A DNA stretch of 64,000 bases from Brevipalpus yothersi (GCA_003956705.1 QZCP01000590.1:172369-236368); one strand, 5' to 3'. Numbered from the stretch's first letter, positions 23,029-37,100 are shown. Notes: generated by a model not told the origin, from the sequence alone. Numbers and translations are program-made.

Positions 23029-23805
23029 GATGACAGTGAAAGACTTGATTTGAAACACTCAAATATTAATCAACGTAAATACTTCAGACTGGCTGAAGTT
23101 TTATCATACCACAGCCACATGTTTAACACATTATCATCTCAAAGATGTAAACATAAACACAATTTTGAATGATATACATTCGCGGGCAACATCAAAGTGT
23201 TTTATTGGCTATGTTTTTAGCTTCAACTCAAATAATCGAAAACACTGTTTTCAATTGTAGCATCAATTGCATCATTAAAGGAATTTTCATTTGAAAACTA
23301 ATCATGGAACGATGAGTCAATGACTCAAAAAGATCAATTGAAAGATCATCAAGTTTGGAAGAATGACTTCTTTAAGCCATGAACTTCATGTCATGAAAAC
23401 TTCTCATTGAAAAGTGACTTTTGCAAAAGCTGTAAGTTTACTGGCGCCACTCTGAAAAGTTATCAGTTGTTCGGAAAGTTCCAAAATTCATATGTTAGTG
23501 TTCAAAAGTATTAGAACTTGATTTTGATTACGGCTATTCATGAGTGGAAGCGGAAACGAAATGGAAGGAAGAGACTGTGAGGAATTGAATGAATTTGGCA
23601 TTTTTATTCATGAAATATCCAACTGATTTTTCTCTGCCACTTCAGTGGAGGAGCATTTTGCTGATGCATCGTAATAAAGTTTTTTGTTTGGAAAACATGG
23701 CTCATATTGAAATTTGATGTTATAAATACAAATTTCGAGAGCTTTTTTCACGGGGAGTTCGGCGACATGGGGTTCATTTATAAGCGTATATGGAGAGGTT
23801 CAACA
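23029..23805. other. Intergenic, RFT1 promoter side
   Basis: Lies between the RFT1 start and the 3' end of the next minus-strand gene. AT-rich; no coding block, tRNA or long repeat seen. Confidence 0.5.
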
Positions 23806-26662
23806 CTAGACGTTAGCGATGACCTCTGGCTCAGAAGGACCGATGGTTTGTGCAACAGTGGATGTCACTTTGTTCGACCTGACTGAATTGCCACTTTGTA
23901 CAGTGTCCGTTCGTCGGCGACGTCGATATCCACCACGATAGTTGTTTCGGCGAGGCTCATTTTGGTAGGAATTATTGTGCCTTGGACGGTAATAGTAGCT
24001 GTTCCCTTGATACCTGATCAAAAATAGATCATTATCGAAAATGAGCATACAAATTGTCCATTTTTATTCGAAAATTTTACCTTGGATTATAGTAGCCATT
24101 ATTGTAATACCCATTGGTGTAATTGTTATAGCCGTTATTGTAGCCATTACTGTACTGGGGATATCCATAGCCTGAAATGATGCAGTAGATGTAAGTCAAA
24201 GTGAAACATATAAAAATATTTTCTATTTGGCAGAATATTCTCTGAGGCCTGAAATATGCATCAGTAATACTCCTGGAATGAAAATTCAGCAAAATTCGGA
24301 GACAGAGAGGTAAAATTGAATAGAATGATGCTCATAATATCGTATGAGCCCAAAGAAAAATGCTCTCACCATAATTGACATAGCCTAGAAAGTAAATGAG
24401 AGGAAAGAAAAAAGAGAAAGAAAAATTGAGCCGAAAGAGAAGAGAATATAAAAAGAAAAAATATTGAGAAAAGAACTTGTTAGAGAGAGGAAATTGGCTG
24501 CAATTTGTTAAATTAAGTCACCATTTGATGAGCATAAGCCTTGGAAAACATATTAGATCGAAGATTGAGGAGCAGAGGAAAAATTTTTTTGCGGAATAGA
24601 AGTTCATCTCGATTAGTTGGTTTGCTGGGGATTAAAATGCTGCCTAGTACTAAACCTTACCAGCTGAGTATCCTCTTCCATAAGTTGCTCCTTGAGATCG
24701 ATAGTTGTAGTTGTAATTGTTGTAATGGTTATATCGTCTTGGCCTACCATCATCGCCTGGAAGAAGAGAACAAATTTTATTACCACCGAGTCTTGAATTG
24801 ATCTTCAATGTCACTGATCGATTAATTTTTATAGGTTGGATTTTGCATCAGGATTCAATTTACCTTTGTAGCCCATACGTGAGCCTGACTGAGAATAGGC
24901 CCCATTGTTATAGTCGAGTTGAGAATCATTTTGATGGCCATTCTCACTGTACTGGCCATTTCCACTAACACTACGAGTACGATTGCGATTATGATTTCGA
25001 CGATTTCTTCGCTTGTTCTTGCTCCTACTTCGTGGTCGAGTGTTCTCGTCTGTAGTGGAGGCTAGAAAAGAAGGGAACAGAATTATAGCCAAATCAACAG
25101 GATGACATCCGTTTCGGGGACTCACAATGCTGCACATCCGTGCTTTGAGTTACTTCGCTAGAGTTAGCCTGAGGAGATGTTGGCTTCGTTTCGTCAGTGT
25201 TTCTTTGGTTGTTATTAGTCTTAGTGCTTGTCGTTGCACTATTAGCACTTGGTCTTACAACACGGGCAGCATAAAAGCCCGGTCTATCACGATCACGGGG
25301 ATCATAACGAGGTGGGTGCACTTGATAATCAGATTGAGAGTTACTTCGATTACTACGGTAGTTAGCATCATTAGAATATGTATTTGATCCAAAGTTGCGC
25401 TTGTATGGTGGTGAAGGAAGACCACCATTGTTGAGATAACCTCTTCCTCGTCCTCGTCCCCGAGGTCGGAAATTTGGTTGATATTCATCAGGATGTTGGA
25501 GGTATGCATTTGGATCTGAGATACTATTTGTTCGATTACGTCGTCGAGATCGATTACGGCGTCGGCGAGGAGCTACATCATTTCGTGGCCCATCACCTCC
25601 ACTGGTGCTTGCTTGGCGAGCTCGAGATCTTGGACGATTACGTGTATTCTTACGATTACTTCGACGCTTGTTGGTCTTATTCTCCTTATCCGATTTTTCA
25701 CCATTTCGTTCACCACCTTCACCTTCAGTATCACTTTTCTTAGCTTTAGTGGTGTCTTTTTCCTTTTCTTCTTGATTGGGATCACTTCTGGATGCTTCAT
25801 CAGAAGATTTTTCGGTACTTGACTTAACCTCATCACCACTATGAGTTGTCTCATCGGATTTTGGAGATTCGTTTGAGTTGGACTGATGTGACACACTGTT
25901 CTTATCACCAGATTCACCTTTGTCAATTGGACTATCAGATTTTTCACAACTCACTGTATCGCTATTGAGATCGAGTTTGTTTTCCAAGGCTTCAGTAATG
26001 TCACAAATTCCATTAGCTTTAGCTTTGTCAGAATGATCATCATCTGAGGTCATGTGGAAAGAGAAGAGGAAGAGAGAGAAAGAAAAAGAAAAAGAAAATA
26101 TTCAAAGATTAGAATTGAAAAGTAGAGAGAGAGAGACACAGATAAATGATGATAATTTTCAAGTGAATAGTGGCCCTCTTTAATATCAACAATATCGGAA
26201 TAGCAAAGGATAGTGGCATTCAAGATGTTGACAAAGAAAGTTCAACAAGAACAAAGGTCAACTAATACATGGGTCCTCAAAAATGGATTCAAATGAGGCC
26301 GCACTGATGATAAGTCAATGATGGGCAAACATACCGAAGTGTATGAGAGGTTAAAGGAGAAGAAGAGGTGAGTCAATAGACACAAAGACAATGATTGTGT
26401 GCTATCAATCAGGCAACTTACCATTAGTAGTAGTACTGTCAGGATCTTTCTGGGAATTAGTCTCATTATCATCACTGATTGGCTTGGTAGTAGTAGTAGT
26501 AGTAGTGGTTGTTGTTGTTAAATCACCAGTCTCAATTGGCATGGCATCATCGGCTGATGTCAGATTGTTACTTGACTCTTCTTCGGATAATCTTTGGGAC
26601 TCTGTTGTGATTGAATTGGTTGTCTCGGGATCCATAGCGAAACCGGGTCCTGAAGCACCCAT
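23806..26662 (-). CDS. Disordered Arg/Gly/Tyr/Asn-rich protein, probably RNA-binding
   Basis: Seven exons: 26662-26422, 26043-25126, 25061-24864, 24756-24661, 24384-24370, 24171-24081, 24013-23806. All are GT-AG with consistent phases and encode 588 residues. The N-terminal third is acidic and Ser/Thr-rich, with a Thr run of eleven. A basic core follows (RRRNRSRRRNRTNS), then an RG repeat (RPRGRGRGRGYLNNGG), Tyr/Asn-rich segments (YSNGYNNGYNNY) and a final basic stretch (RGGYRRRRRTD). There is no folded domain. The alternating acidic and basic, Tyr/Arg-rich layout resembles Y-box protein tails, but no cold-shock domain lies in the 1.4 kb upstream. The first Met follows an in-frame TAA. Role in RNA binding or condensates is inference. 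Confidence 0.75.
24370..24384 (-). other. 15-nt microexon
   Basis: TTTCTAG, then 15 nt (GCTATGTCAATTATG), then GTGAGAG. Phase 1 on both sides; it adds GYVNY in keeping with the flanking YGRGYSAG and GYGYPQYS. Skipping it preserves the frame, so it may be alternatively used. Confidence 0.65.
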
Positions 26663-28057
26663 TAATTACCGACCATTTAATGGAAAACAAGAGCGGTAGA
26701 AGAAAAAAAAAGGGAAGAGAGAAAGAAAGACAATTTGAAAAGTGATGTTGAAGATTGAAAAGCAACACAGACACCAAACACACACTCACACAAGAGAGAG
26801 AGAGAAAGAGATTGTGTAGAGAGGCAGTAATATCTTATTCAATAAAGAGATGGTTACTATTAGATGATTTGGAGAAAACGTATATCACTTAATCACTAAT
26901 TAAGAACCAAAAAGCAAAAAGGTGTCAAAAACAGTGGTGAACCAACTTCCAATAGACAACTGAACTCACATCCTAGTCAAAATGTGATTCTTATAAGAAA
27001 AATTTTTAAATAGCTTCTCACAATGTTTTACTTAGTGAGTATGGAAAAGTAGTCTCACTTCACTTTCTTTCCTTTTCTCTTTTGTTATCTTTCTAATCAT
27101 TTTTTTTTTCTCTCTCTCACTTATCTTACACACACTTGCCAATGAGGAGGATGGATGACAATGTCCCCTGTCAAAAGCTTATTGACATCGATACACTTAC
27201 AAATTGTGATCCAATCATGATACAATTTGAAATGATATTCAGCCAATGATGATGATACTTTCTCTTATACAATGTACAGAATACATGACAAAGATGTTAC
27301 CAAATGTGTCCACACATACATACTTAGCCAATCATCTTTTGGATGAAGATTATTAATCCGGATAATCTCAATTCAATTATATTAACCAATAAGATTAAGG
27401 GGAGGAAGATTGGATGGAATTTTGATTTGATTTTTTTTTCTTCTTCTTCTCCTTCGTTCACTTACCCAACAGATACACGATGTACTAGATGTACTGGCAA
27501 AATCAACAGATCGATATGATTACACACTATTGGACACAGTGCACAAATACAGAGATGAATATTGTTTCCCTCTAAACACTACTCCAATGATTAAGGAAAT
27601 AATTGGGAAAAGAAATTGTTCAACAAATAATATCAAGTTGAAGAGATAGAATCATCATCAAAATTTTCTTCACTCATCAAGAAGGAGGTTGCATAAGAAC
27701 AGGTGAATGATGATGATGAAGAGTGAAGAGAGCAAAAAAAAGCGGCAAAAATGATCATTTTATGATGAATTCATGAGAATTCTGAAATTCAATCAACAAC
27801 AATTGATTCTGTTGAATTTAATTGTTAATAACAATTGAATCAATGATGATGATTCGAAACTGTATTGATATAAACTTTATTTAATTTAAATTAGAGGAAG
27901 TTTTTTGGTTGATAATTTCAATATGATTTGAATTGATGAGAGAGAAAAAAAATCATGAAATGACATGATAATTGATGAAATTATGACAACAATAAATACA
28001 TTTATGAGAAACCTTGTATGATTTTCTTTTATCTTTCCATCATCATCATTGCGAGTA
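26663..28057. other. Intergenic, upstream of the Arg/Gly-rich gene
   Basis: AT-rich promoter region and the 3' flank of the takeout-like gene. I looked on the minus strand for a cold-shock domain and saw none. A forward TTTATT at 27876-27881 is a possible poly(A) signal for the gene to the right. Confidence 0.5.
27876..27881 (-). promoter_or_regulatory. Putative poly(A) signal, takeout-like gene
   Basis: AATAAA on the minus strand about 180 nt past the stop at 28058. Assigned by position. Confidence 0.35.
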
Positions 28058-29323
28058 TCATTTAATAAATCTTCTCAAATTTGATCGAAAATTTGACCTA
28101 ATATTTCGAATACTTTCCACCATCATGGGCAAATTCATTTGATGCTTAATACCTGAGAAAGCATGTGCCATATTTGAGAATAGTATTGATGGTGAAAATC
28201 GTCGGAAAAAGAAACTATTGAACGAAGGTGAGGTTCGTTTAACCAGCCATGTGACAACAGGCCTAAAATTTGCCGGAATTCGAAATGATTTAACCGTTGA
28301 ATTAACATACACATATGCATGTTTACTCAAATTTGAGACAACTTCATCAGCTAACATCCAAAATAAAACCGGGCCAAGTTCACCAGACAATGAATTGGAT
28401 GGTAAACTAGTGCGACCATCAGAACTTTTCAATATTATATCCGATCGTGAAAAGTCAACATATGGTGCATCAGCTGAGGCAACATTGAGTGTACCATTGA
28501 TTAGATCCAAATTAACAGTTGTTCTCACCAGTACATCAGTGTATTCCAAAATTGCTGTACCCGTTCCTTGTATATCAAGAACCTCATACATGGTACCATT
28601 CACAGCATACTGACAATCGGCTTCAATTTTTGGAAACATGAGAGCAATCTTGAATCGTAATTCACTTAGCTTTGAGTTCACTTCGCGAACTTGATAATTA
28701 GACAAACCTGCGATTCGCAAATTTTTCAATTGAATATGAAACGGATCACCACCAATCAATGGTTCCATGTGTATCCGTTCCATGTGGAGTGGATCAATTG
28801 GTGGTATATCATGTTCCGGTAATCCAACAGATCTTAATTGGGTTCTCAGGTGATCACCAAGTGTTTCGTATAACAATTCTTCAAATGAATCCTCAAGCGA
28901 TTGATTGGTTGCACCATTGTTTGGATATGTTCGTCTCAATTTTGGTGGATAAAATTTGAATCCATTAATTTGAGGTGAATGTCCGAAAGCTATTCCTTTG
29001 TAAAGTGATTCATCAATTTCTGTGGATGAATGAGAAGATACGATGGAAGAGAAGAGGAAAGTTTTTTTTACTTGAATCAAATCATGATCACTCAATTAAA
29101 ATTCATAATATGAGATGATGAATATTTTATTCGAAGATGAGTAATCAAGGCATCGCTTTCATCAGTGTTAATGACATGATGGTATCGAATTTCAGATTGC
29201 ATCATCATAACGATACTCACTTCGATTGATGTTGTACGCACGACGACAAGATCCTGGAGTTGATATGAATATGATCAATAAAACAGCACATATGAAGAGC
29301 ACTGGACAGATGGTATGCTTCAT
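28058..29323 (-). CDS. Takeout/JHBP-like secreted lipid-binding protein
   Basis: Two exons, 29323-29221 and 29019-28058, joined across a 201-nt GT-AG intron (phase 1), give 354 residues. Exon 1 is a signal peptide (MKHTICPVLFICAVLLIIFI, cleavage probably near PGSC). Exon 2 holds IPPIDPLHMERIHMEPLIGG, FHIQLKNLRIAGLSNYQV and LRFKIALMFPKIEADCQY, the pattern of the haemolymph juvenile hormone-binding/takeout superfamily, to which mite group 7 allergens are structurally related. Members bind lipids or terpenoids in an elongated hydrophobic cavity and act outside the cell; the ligand here cannot be predicted. The protein is about 100 residues longer than typical (about 240-260), with a basic C-terminal extension that ends in a run rich in Arg, Asn and Ser. 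Confidence 0.8.
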
Positions 29324-29615
29324 ATTTAAATGAACTGATCACCAATTATCACCACAAATTAAATTTAAATACAAACGAAATGGAATAAGAACGTTCAGGA
29401 AAGTTGGAAAACAAACAAGAAAAAAAATCAATGAATTAGAAAAATTTTTCTCCTAACTCACTTAAGAATTATAATGAATAACGGATCAAATTTTGGGAAA
29501 TACTCTCAAGAGAATGATAAATGAGCTGAGAGAGTTTCAAATAGCAGTTAGACCTATTTGAATCGTTTTGCAGACTGTTTTCTGGACCTTCCAAGAGAGC
29601 GGCCGGACGGGCTAA

Positions 29616-29618
<3 letters not shown>

Positions 29619-29652
<34 letters not shown>

Positions 29653-29668
29653 CGGATTCAATAAGGTT

Positions 29669-29702
<34 letters not shown>
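29619..29702. repeat. Two (GA)n tracts
   Basis: 29619-29648 and 29673-29702, separated by 24 nt of unique sequence. Confidence 0.95.
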
Positions 29703-29979
29703 CAACTTAAAATCAAGATCAGATCATGTAAACAGGTAGCCCGCTCATGATGATCATCGGCACCATTCTCCTTAGCCTCATCATCTTTTTTACCTCAACA
29801 AGAAAAGAAGGGAAGAAGATTTTCTCTCTCTCTCTCTCTTTCTCACTTTGTTTTGATCTCTTTCTTGTTCTGGAAAGCCCATATAACGGAGGATGAGATT
29901 TTGATGCCCTCATCATTTTCTTCACCTATTTACATCTTCTCTAGGTCTTTTTATCATCATTTTCCCATCCGTCGGGCCA

Positions 29980-29983
<4 letters not shown>

Positions 29984-30040
<57 letters not shown>
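29984..30040. repeat. (CT)n microsatellite
   Basis: About 28 CT units. Confidence 0.97.
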
Positions 30041-30043
<3 letters not shown>

Positions 30044-33000
30044 CTCCCTATTTTACTCATTATCATTCACACTTGTCCATGATTGGACTATGAACTCGTT
30101 ATTCTCATGGAAGAATAAGAGAGGGCCAAGAGAAGGACATCCGGAAAAGATTTTCAGCACGATTATCAGAATTGTTAAGGGTTTTCCATCTATCTCAATC
30201 TTCATCGTGATGCATCTTCTTTTATACATGTCATGAGTTGATGAATCGAGACCAAAATTGTATCTCACAGTCTTTCCTATCTAATTTGAGCTGCATCACT
30301 TCCGAGATGATGATGAAATGTTCACTCGCCCGTAGACCTGTTGAGTGTGTGTTTGTGTGTCCACTTCTCTTGACCAACACGAGTAAGCCCTTGATTTGCA
30401 TTCATTTCGATTGTTGTTGCATGAGGTCTTGCAATTTAGCTTGGAATCATACGAAAAGTTGCCCAGTTGTAATGGACTTTGAACTCAATTTTGACTCATT
30501 GAAAGATTCAACATGCAAAAGTTTCAAGAAAGAAATAACCTTTGATTGAACTTGATGCTGTTTTGCAGAGATCTCCATCATTTACTTCAAAAATTATGAT
30601 GAAATTCATAATGTTCTTTGATCATGAATTTGATTCTGATTTGTATGAATCTGAAATTCATACTAATTTCTCGCATGTTAGTAAAATTTTCATTTCCAGT
30701 CCATTGGTCATGCATCACAAATACAATGATGACCAATTTTCTTGCGGACATGACAATTTTGATACTTTTACAACACAAATCGCAAACTTCCGCTGAAAAT
30801 CCTCCTCATCACTCAAAAAAACATATTTTCAAATAGCATGCATTTGCGGTGGAAAAAAAGTATCACCTGAATGGAAGCATCTTTTCACCTCATTTTGACT
30901 GACCTCTTCCACCCACCCGAACGCCTCTCAGACATCTCAAACAGAGGCCCACCATGAACTTGAAAATTTATGCAAATTAAGCCTCCAACCAGCCCACTCA
31001 ACATGGAATAGCTAATTTTTTTTCTGTTGATGGATTCGTTTTTCATCTTGCTGAGCATCATCAAAATTGAAGTTGACGCCAATCTCATATTCATATTCAG
31101 TTATGCAAGATGTATGAATATGAAGAAACAGCATCAAGAAAATCATTCCATCAGATTTTTGGTTAGATGCATGTGCATATGGATCGATTGATTAAGACAC
31201 AGGATCATGGCCGATATATTCATCATTTAATCGAAGAAAGAGTTCGTCAAACTGGTCACTACTATAGTTGACAGAATGTCCTTTGAGATTGATTGAGCAT
31301 AAAATTTTGTCATCATGAATGACACTTTGGTTCATCTCCATTTCAAAATTGATCCCCGCTAAAAACTAACGATGTTGGACACACTCTTCCTCCAGGGTCA
31401 TGTTCATCGTTTTGGAATGATAATAAAGATGATTTTCATTTTGGAAAAAATTTTCATCAGAATGATCAATTGTGAAGAATATGTATATTTGATGATCCGA
31501 GGAAGATGTTCGAAAAAAAAAGATTCACCGCCAACAGGTCAACCATTTCTTATATATATTTCTCACTGAAACTGTTTTAAATCAAGAAAAAAGTGTCCAA
31601 GATTTATAACTTACTCAGTGAACCATTGAGCCCAATATTTTCAATCTCCATCTGTCTATCTTTCTCTCTCACCTCTTTTATATGGTACATCATCAATTTG
31701 GAGCTTAGTTCTAATTGGATGGAAGGAGAAGAAGTCCAGTTGGATGAGCAGTAGTAGTAGTAGAAGTGAACGAAGAAGAAGAAGAAGATGTGATCTGGAA
31801 AAAAATGGCCCGATATCTGGTCAGAAACGATAACATCGTGACCATTGATCATTATCATTACATCAGTGATGGAGAAAAAAAAGTATAGTAAGGAAGAATT
31901 TGAAGATGAACAGAACAGAATACAAGAATCAAACTCATGCTGTTTTAAAAGTTTCTTGTTCCTTTTTTTACCTCTACGCAATAAACAGAATTGTAAAAAG
32001 ATTCAAGTGATTATTGTAATAAATGGAATTCAAATAAGACGATAATTTCTTAAACGAAAAACAAATTACTGTGAAATTTATCTCTCTCTTTCCCTATTGA
32101 ATTGAATTTGTTAGAGTAGGAACAAAATTAGTACACATAAAAGTGAATAAAAATAGCAAGTATCACTTGTTCAACCATGTTGTGAATAGTCATCTAATGA
32201 CAATCGATGTGAGAATAAGTGAATAATAACAGTATCAATACTATCATGAATATAGTGTGCGTGGGATATTCTCAATCATTGAAAATCTTTCGTATTATCA
32301 TAAATTTGTACACATGTGAGCGCACATAAACATACAATCTGATTTTCGAGGGCAATATAATTTCAACTAGGAGATGATAAATTAATAGACAAGCAATAAG
32401 TACATCTTTTGCATGCCCTTGAAGTGAATAATGCTTCCCATAAAAGTAATCATGATGAGAGAGGACCAAAAAATTTTCATCTCTCTCTCTCTCTCTCTCT
32501 CTCTTCCAATTCAAAATACAAGTCAGCACGGAATCCATTCGAGACAAGCAAGATTATCACTAGCCCAGTGACCTGATCGGCCGGTCTTCATTATGTCCTC
32601 CTCCTCCTCATCTCCATCCCCATCCTCCTCATCCTCCCCCTCCTCCTTCTCTCTTCTTCTTTTTGAATATCAAGCCGCTCTCAAGTTCCATTAAGAATTT
32701 TTCTTTTCTACCTTCTTAACTTGTTCCTGAGTAATGATCACCATCAACATTGCACCAGTGTTTTCTCATAATCATTAAACTAATCACTCACAATCATGTG
32801 GAGTTGACCAGAATATTACCGATGGTTGTCTCTACACGAGTTGCCCTAAGCCCACTCATATATGAGGTAGTATGACCTGGACACACAAAAAAGAGAATAT
32901 CTGGGTTCTGATCATGAAGCAATCAGAATTTTATAGAATTGAAAGAAGATGTGGATAAAGATGAGAACAATTTCATGAGAAAAAGTTTTGCTGAAGAAGA

Positions 33001-33540
33001 TTTTATCACATATTTGCTTGGAGTCAAGATTTACGGATAGAGAAAATCGAAGGTTTTTCTTGAAATTGAATGTTTTTTGCACTCTCTTTTGAATGGAAGG
33101 CGTTAACTATTGGTACCAATTGATATGTGGGAGAGTAGGTAGAGATGCTGGATCGAATTGAAAACAAGATCTAGTTGATGAAAAATAATGTTTGGGTGGA
33201 TGATACAGTGTATATATAACATGTTTTACATTTTGACAAGCAACACACATACATACACACCACAAGCTCAGACCAAACTTACATACCTACATACAGGTAT
33301 ATATCAGTACTTGATTAATTGAAAATTTTTCCATCGAAATCAGGAATTCAAAACCAGGCCACTTTTGTCCTGATATATCAGTGAAAGATATAGAGAAGAA
33401 GGCTCATGGTACACATTATACATTATGCTGATTGAAAGTGGCACATAAGAAGATGCAATGAATTTCAAGTCCTAGATTTTTATCGTCATTAAATCCTTTC
33501 GATGATCCATCTTCACTCTTATTTCTCAATCTAAACTCAC

Positions 33541-33674
33541 TTCTCTCTCTCTCTCTCTCTTTCATTCNNNNNNNNNNNNNNNNNNNNNNNNNNNNNNNNN
33601 NNNNNNNNNNNNNNNNNNNNNNNNNNNNNNNNNNNNNNNNNNNNNNNNNNNNNNNNNNNNNNNNNNNNNNNNNN

Positions 33675-33760
<86 letters not shown>

Positions 33761-33768
33761 TCTCTCTT
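33541..33768. repeat. (CT)n tract with assembly gap
   Basis: CT repeats flank a 107-base run of N at 33568-33674. The gap was most likely caused by the repeat itself, so its true length is unknown. Confidence 0.95.
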
Positions 33769-34110
33769 TCTTTCATTCGCCTTGTACCCGAAGCAATCAA
33801 TGAGTTGATAAACACCTCTCAGATTTGGAATATTACCTCAAGCAATCAGTGGACAGCGAAGTGAGTCAACCAAAAACCATTACCTCAAACCCAGCTACAC
33901 ATCAGAACTTGGTGGAAACTTTTTTAGAACTTTTTATCGATAGAATCAAATTTAGCGCCAAAAAAAGTGAAGCTTTTTCTGGTTTTATCATGTAAACATT
34001 GTACCGGCATGCTGTATACAGTAAAAGCATGCTTCGCATTTTCATGATGAAAGTTCAGTGATATTGTTCTTTTGTGTTTTTTTTTGGTGATCAAATTAAT
34101 TATCATCATC

Positions 34111-37100
34111 ATGTTTTACCCCAAGCGAAGGAAACCTCTGTTTTTGTTGATAAATTGTGGCAATATTATTTTGAAAAATGGTTATTGTAAAAGGGTAAAC
34201 ACCAAAAAGTACTCACATACTATTTTTATACCAAAAAGTTCAATGCCTACTCATCGTAAACCATCATTTGAAGAAGAACTTTTGAAGGTAAACTTTGCAT
34301 TTAACATTCCATTTAAATTGGCCAGATTTTGATTATCTTCATCTTTCAATACGGTTCTTCCAATCTTGGGAACAACAGAGTCCAAAATTTACGAATCTCT
34401 ATAAAGATCAACTGGAGCGTCCTGGTGAAAAGTTTGTACTTCACGATGGTCCACCTTATGCTAATGGATCGATTCATTTTGGACATGTAATCAACAAAGT
34501 AAGATCCTTCCTGTTTGATGATTGTGGATGGAGTTTAACTTGTCTTATCGTCCATTCTAGACATTGAAAGATATTGTTTGCCGTCGACGTGTTAAGCAAG
34601 GTCGTCCTGTCAGTTTTATACCAGGTTGGGATTGTCACGGATTGCCAATTGAGTTGAAAGTTTACCAAGAGCATCCCGAACTGATTAATGCTGATCCAGT
34701 GAGAATAAGAAATGAAGGTATAAACTAAATTCAATTAACATCTAGACGGTTTCACTAATCTCTGCCATTCTGATCAATCAATCAGCACAAAACCAAGCAC
34801 ATTTTGCTATCAAAAATCAAATGGAATCATTTTGTAGACTTGGAGTGTTAGCTGATTGGAAGAATCCATATTTAACTTTATCCAAAGAAGCAATTGTCAA
34901 GCAACTTCGAGCCTTCTATCAACTTTGTGAAAGAGATCTCATATTTCGTGATTCATTACCTGTTCATTTTTCACCATCAAGCTTGACCACTCTAGCTGAA
35001 TCAGAGTTAGAGTATAATCCAAAACACATTAGTCCTGCAGTTTATGTTGCCTTTCCAATAATTTCGAAAATCAACGAATTATCAATACCAGAGGCCGTAT
35101 TCGCTGTTATCTGGACAACTACTCCTTGGACTTTGTTTGGTAACCAAGCAATTGCCTACAAGCCTGGTGTTCGTTATTGTTTAGCATATTCTCCAAAATT
35201 TCGTCAACATCTCGTTGTTGCGTTTGACCTCGTTAACTCTTTGTGCTCAATATTACAAACAGAACTAGTTGTGAAAGATGAAATTTCCGCTTTGACCATG
35301 CCAGATATAAGATATCTAAACCCTTTGGCAAGTGATCATGATCTTCCTTTTGTTAGAGGAGATCATGTCACTACTGAGAAAGGCACTGGTTTAGTTCATA
35401 TTGCACCGAATCATGGACGGGAAGATTTCCAAATCGCTTTGGATAATGATCTACCAACTGATCATTGTGTGGTGGATGATGATGGTAAATACACAAGTGG
35501 TCTTCATAGTAATCTGACGGGAGCACCAGTATTGTCGAAAGGTAATGAATTGGCTCTCGAAATGTTCGATTCCTATATTCTCCATAAAGAAGATTATGTG
35601 CACAGTTATCCTTACGATTGGAGAACTCATCAACCAGTCTTAACAAAAACATCTCGACAATGGTTCTTAGATCTTGATCCTATCCGTGATGAATGTTTAT
35701 CCGAGCTCGCCAAAGTAACTTTCTATCCTGATGGTATAAAGAATAAGATTGCCGATGACATCAATAAGCGACCTCCATGGTGTATCTCTAGACAACGTGT
35801 ATGGGGAGTTCCTATACCAGCTTTCTTCAGTGGTGCTGATCATGAAAGAGAAGATCCAATCATAACTCGTAGATCAATTAATCATCTGTGCCAGTTAGTT
35901 GAACGGGAAGGCATGAATTGTTGGTGGCTTAGAAAGCCGGAAGAACTTCTTCCTCGAAGTTTAGTTGAACATGAGAATCTCCACATCTATGGAGTTGAGA
36001 AGAGTAAAGATATTTTCGATGTTTGGTTTGATAGTGGTCTTACGTGGAACTCAGTTCTGAGTGGTGATAAAATTAGCGATGTTTATCTTGAAGGTGTTGA
36101 TCAGTGTAAGGGTTGGTTCCAGAGTTCCTTAATACTTAGTGTAGCATTGAGAAAAATTCCACCTTACAAAAAAGTTTATGTCCATGGATTTGCTGTTGAT
36201 GCTGATGGACGAAAAATGTCAAAGTCTGTGGGAAATGTTGTTGATCCAGTACCTCTACTCAATGAGCAATTTGGTGCTGATGTTCTACGCTTTTATGTTG
36301 CCAAGTATGCTACTCATCATGGCAATTTACCAATTGATCTCAATTCCTTAAAAAATGCCAAAAAAGAGCTTGACCAAGTAAGTGAATCGTTTTATATTGC
36401 TTACAAATGTATCTAAATTGCACTATTATTCTCTTATAGATTCGTGGTAAATTAAGATTTTGTTTAGGTGCTTTGGAAGAATTCAGTGATCCTGTGAAGT
36501 ATGATTATCTTCGGTTTGTTGATAAGTACATGCTCGCACTGCTTCATCAGCACTCTTGCAACTGGACACAACTCGATGAAGATTATGACATACAAGCTTT
36601 AGCTTATGATATAGTAGAATTTGTTGACAAAATTTCTTCTTTCTACCTGAAAGTTACCAAAGATAGACTCTATTGCAATGAAAAAAACTGTGTTAGTCGT
36701 AGAGCTTGTCAAACTGTGATAAAACACTGCCTCGATGGTGTCATGAACACTCTTTGTCCTATCACACCTTTCCTGGTTGAAGAACTTGCTCAATTCCTGA
36801 ATCCTAATAGCTCAGGTATGTTAAATGAATTTGCATTCAATCAGAAACAAATTTTCAATTTGAATCATACTTCGAAAAGTAAAATTACTCATATTCTCTT
36901 TTTCTCTCTCCATAGAAACGAGTTTCTTTTTGAGCGAATCTTTCGAATCTAGTCCAACGTGGTGTAATGAGTCAATCATGAGCATCGGTTCAATTGTTTG
37001 TGAAGCTAAAAAGCTTCTTGATAGTAATACTGATGATACGAAACATCTCACTAAACCCTATGATATATACATTCATGGTTCGGATGAAAATTTGAATCTT

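Larger units (their letters stand above)
29324..34110. other. 4.8 kb intergenic region, divergent promoters
   Basis: Separates the takeout-like gene (-) and IARS2 (+). It holds several GA/CT tracts, a CCTCCT-rich run near 32598-32652 and an assembly gap. Small frames such as the Cys-rich 103-codon one at 30238-30549 (+) have no splice partners or motif and are not called genes. Confidence 0.5.

Noticed and set aside
25094..25947. Several frames overlapping the Arg/Gly-rich gene on both strands
   Set aside because: Shadow frames created by repetitive Arg/Ser/Asn codons in the true frame.
30238..30549. Cys-rich 103-codon frame (+)
   Set aside because: No signal peptide, irregular Cys spacing and surrounding intergenic composition; likely chance.
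34295..34378. Extending IARS2 exon 2 leftward to the AG after TTGGCC
   Set aside because: Its phase does not fit the donor at 34288; the AG at 34377-34378 does.
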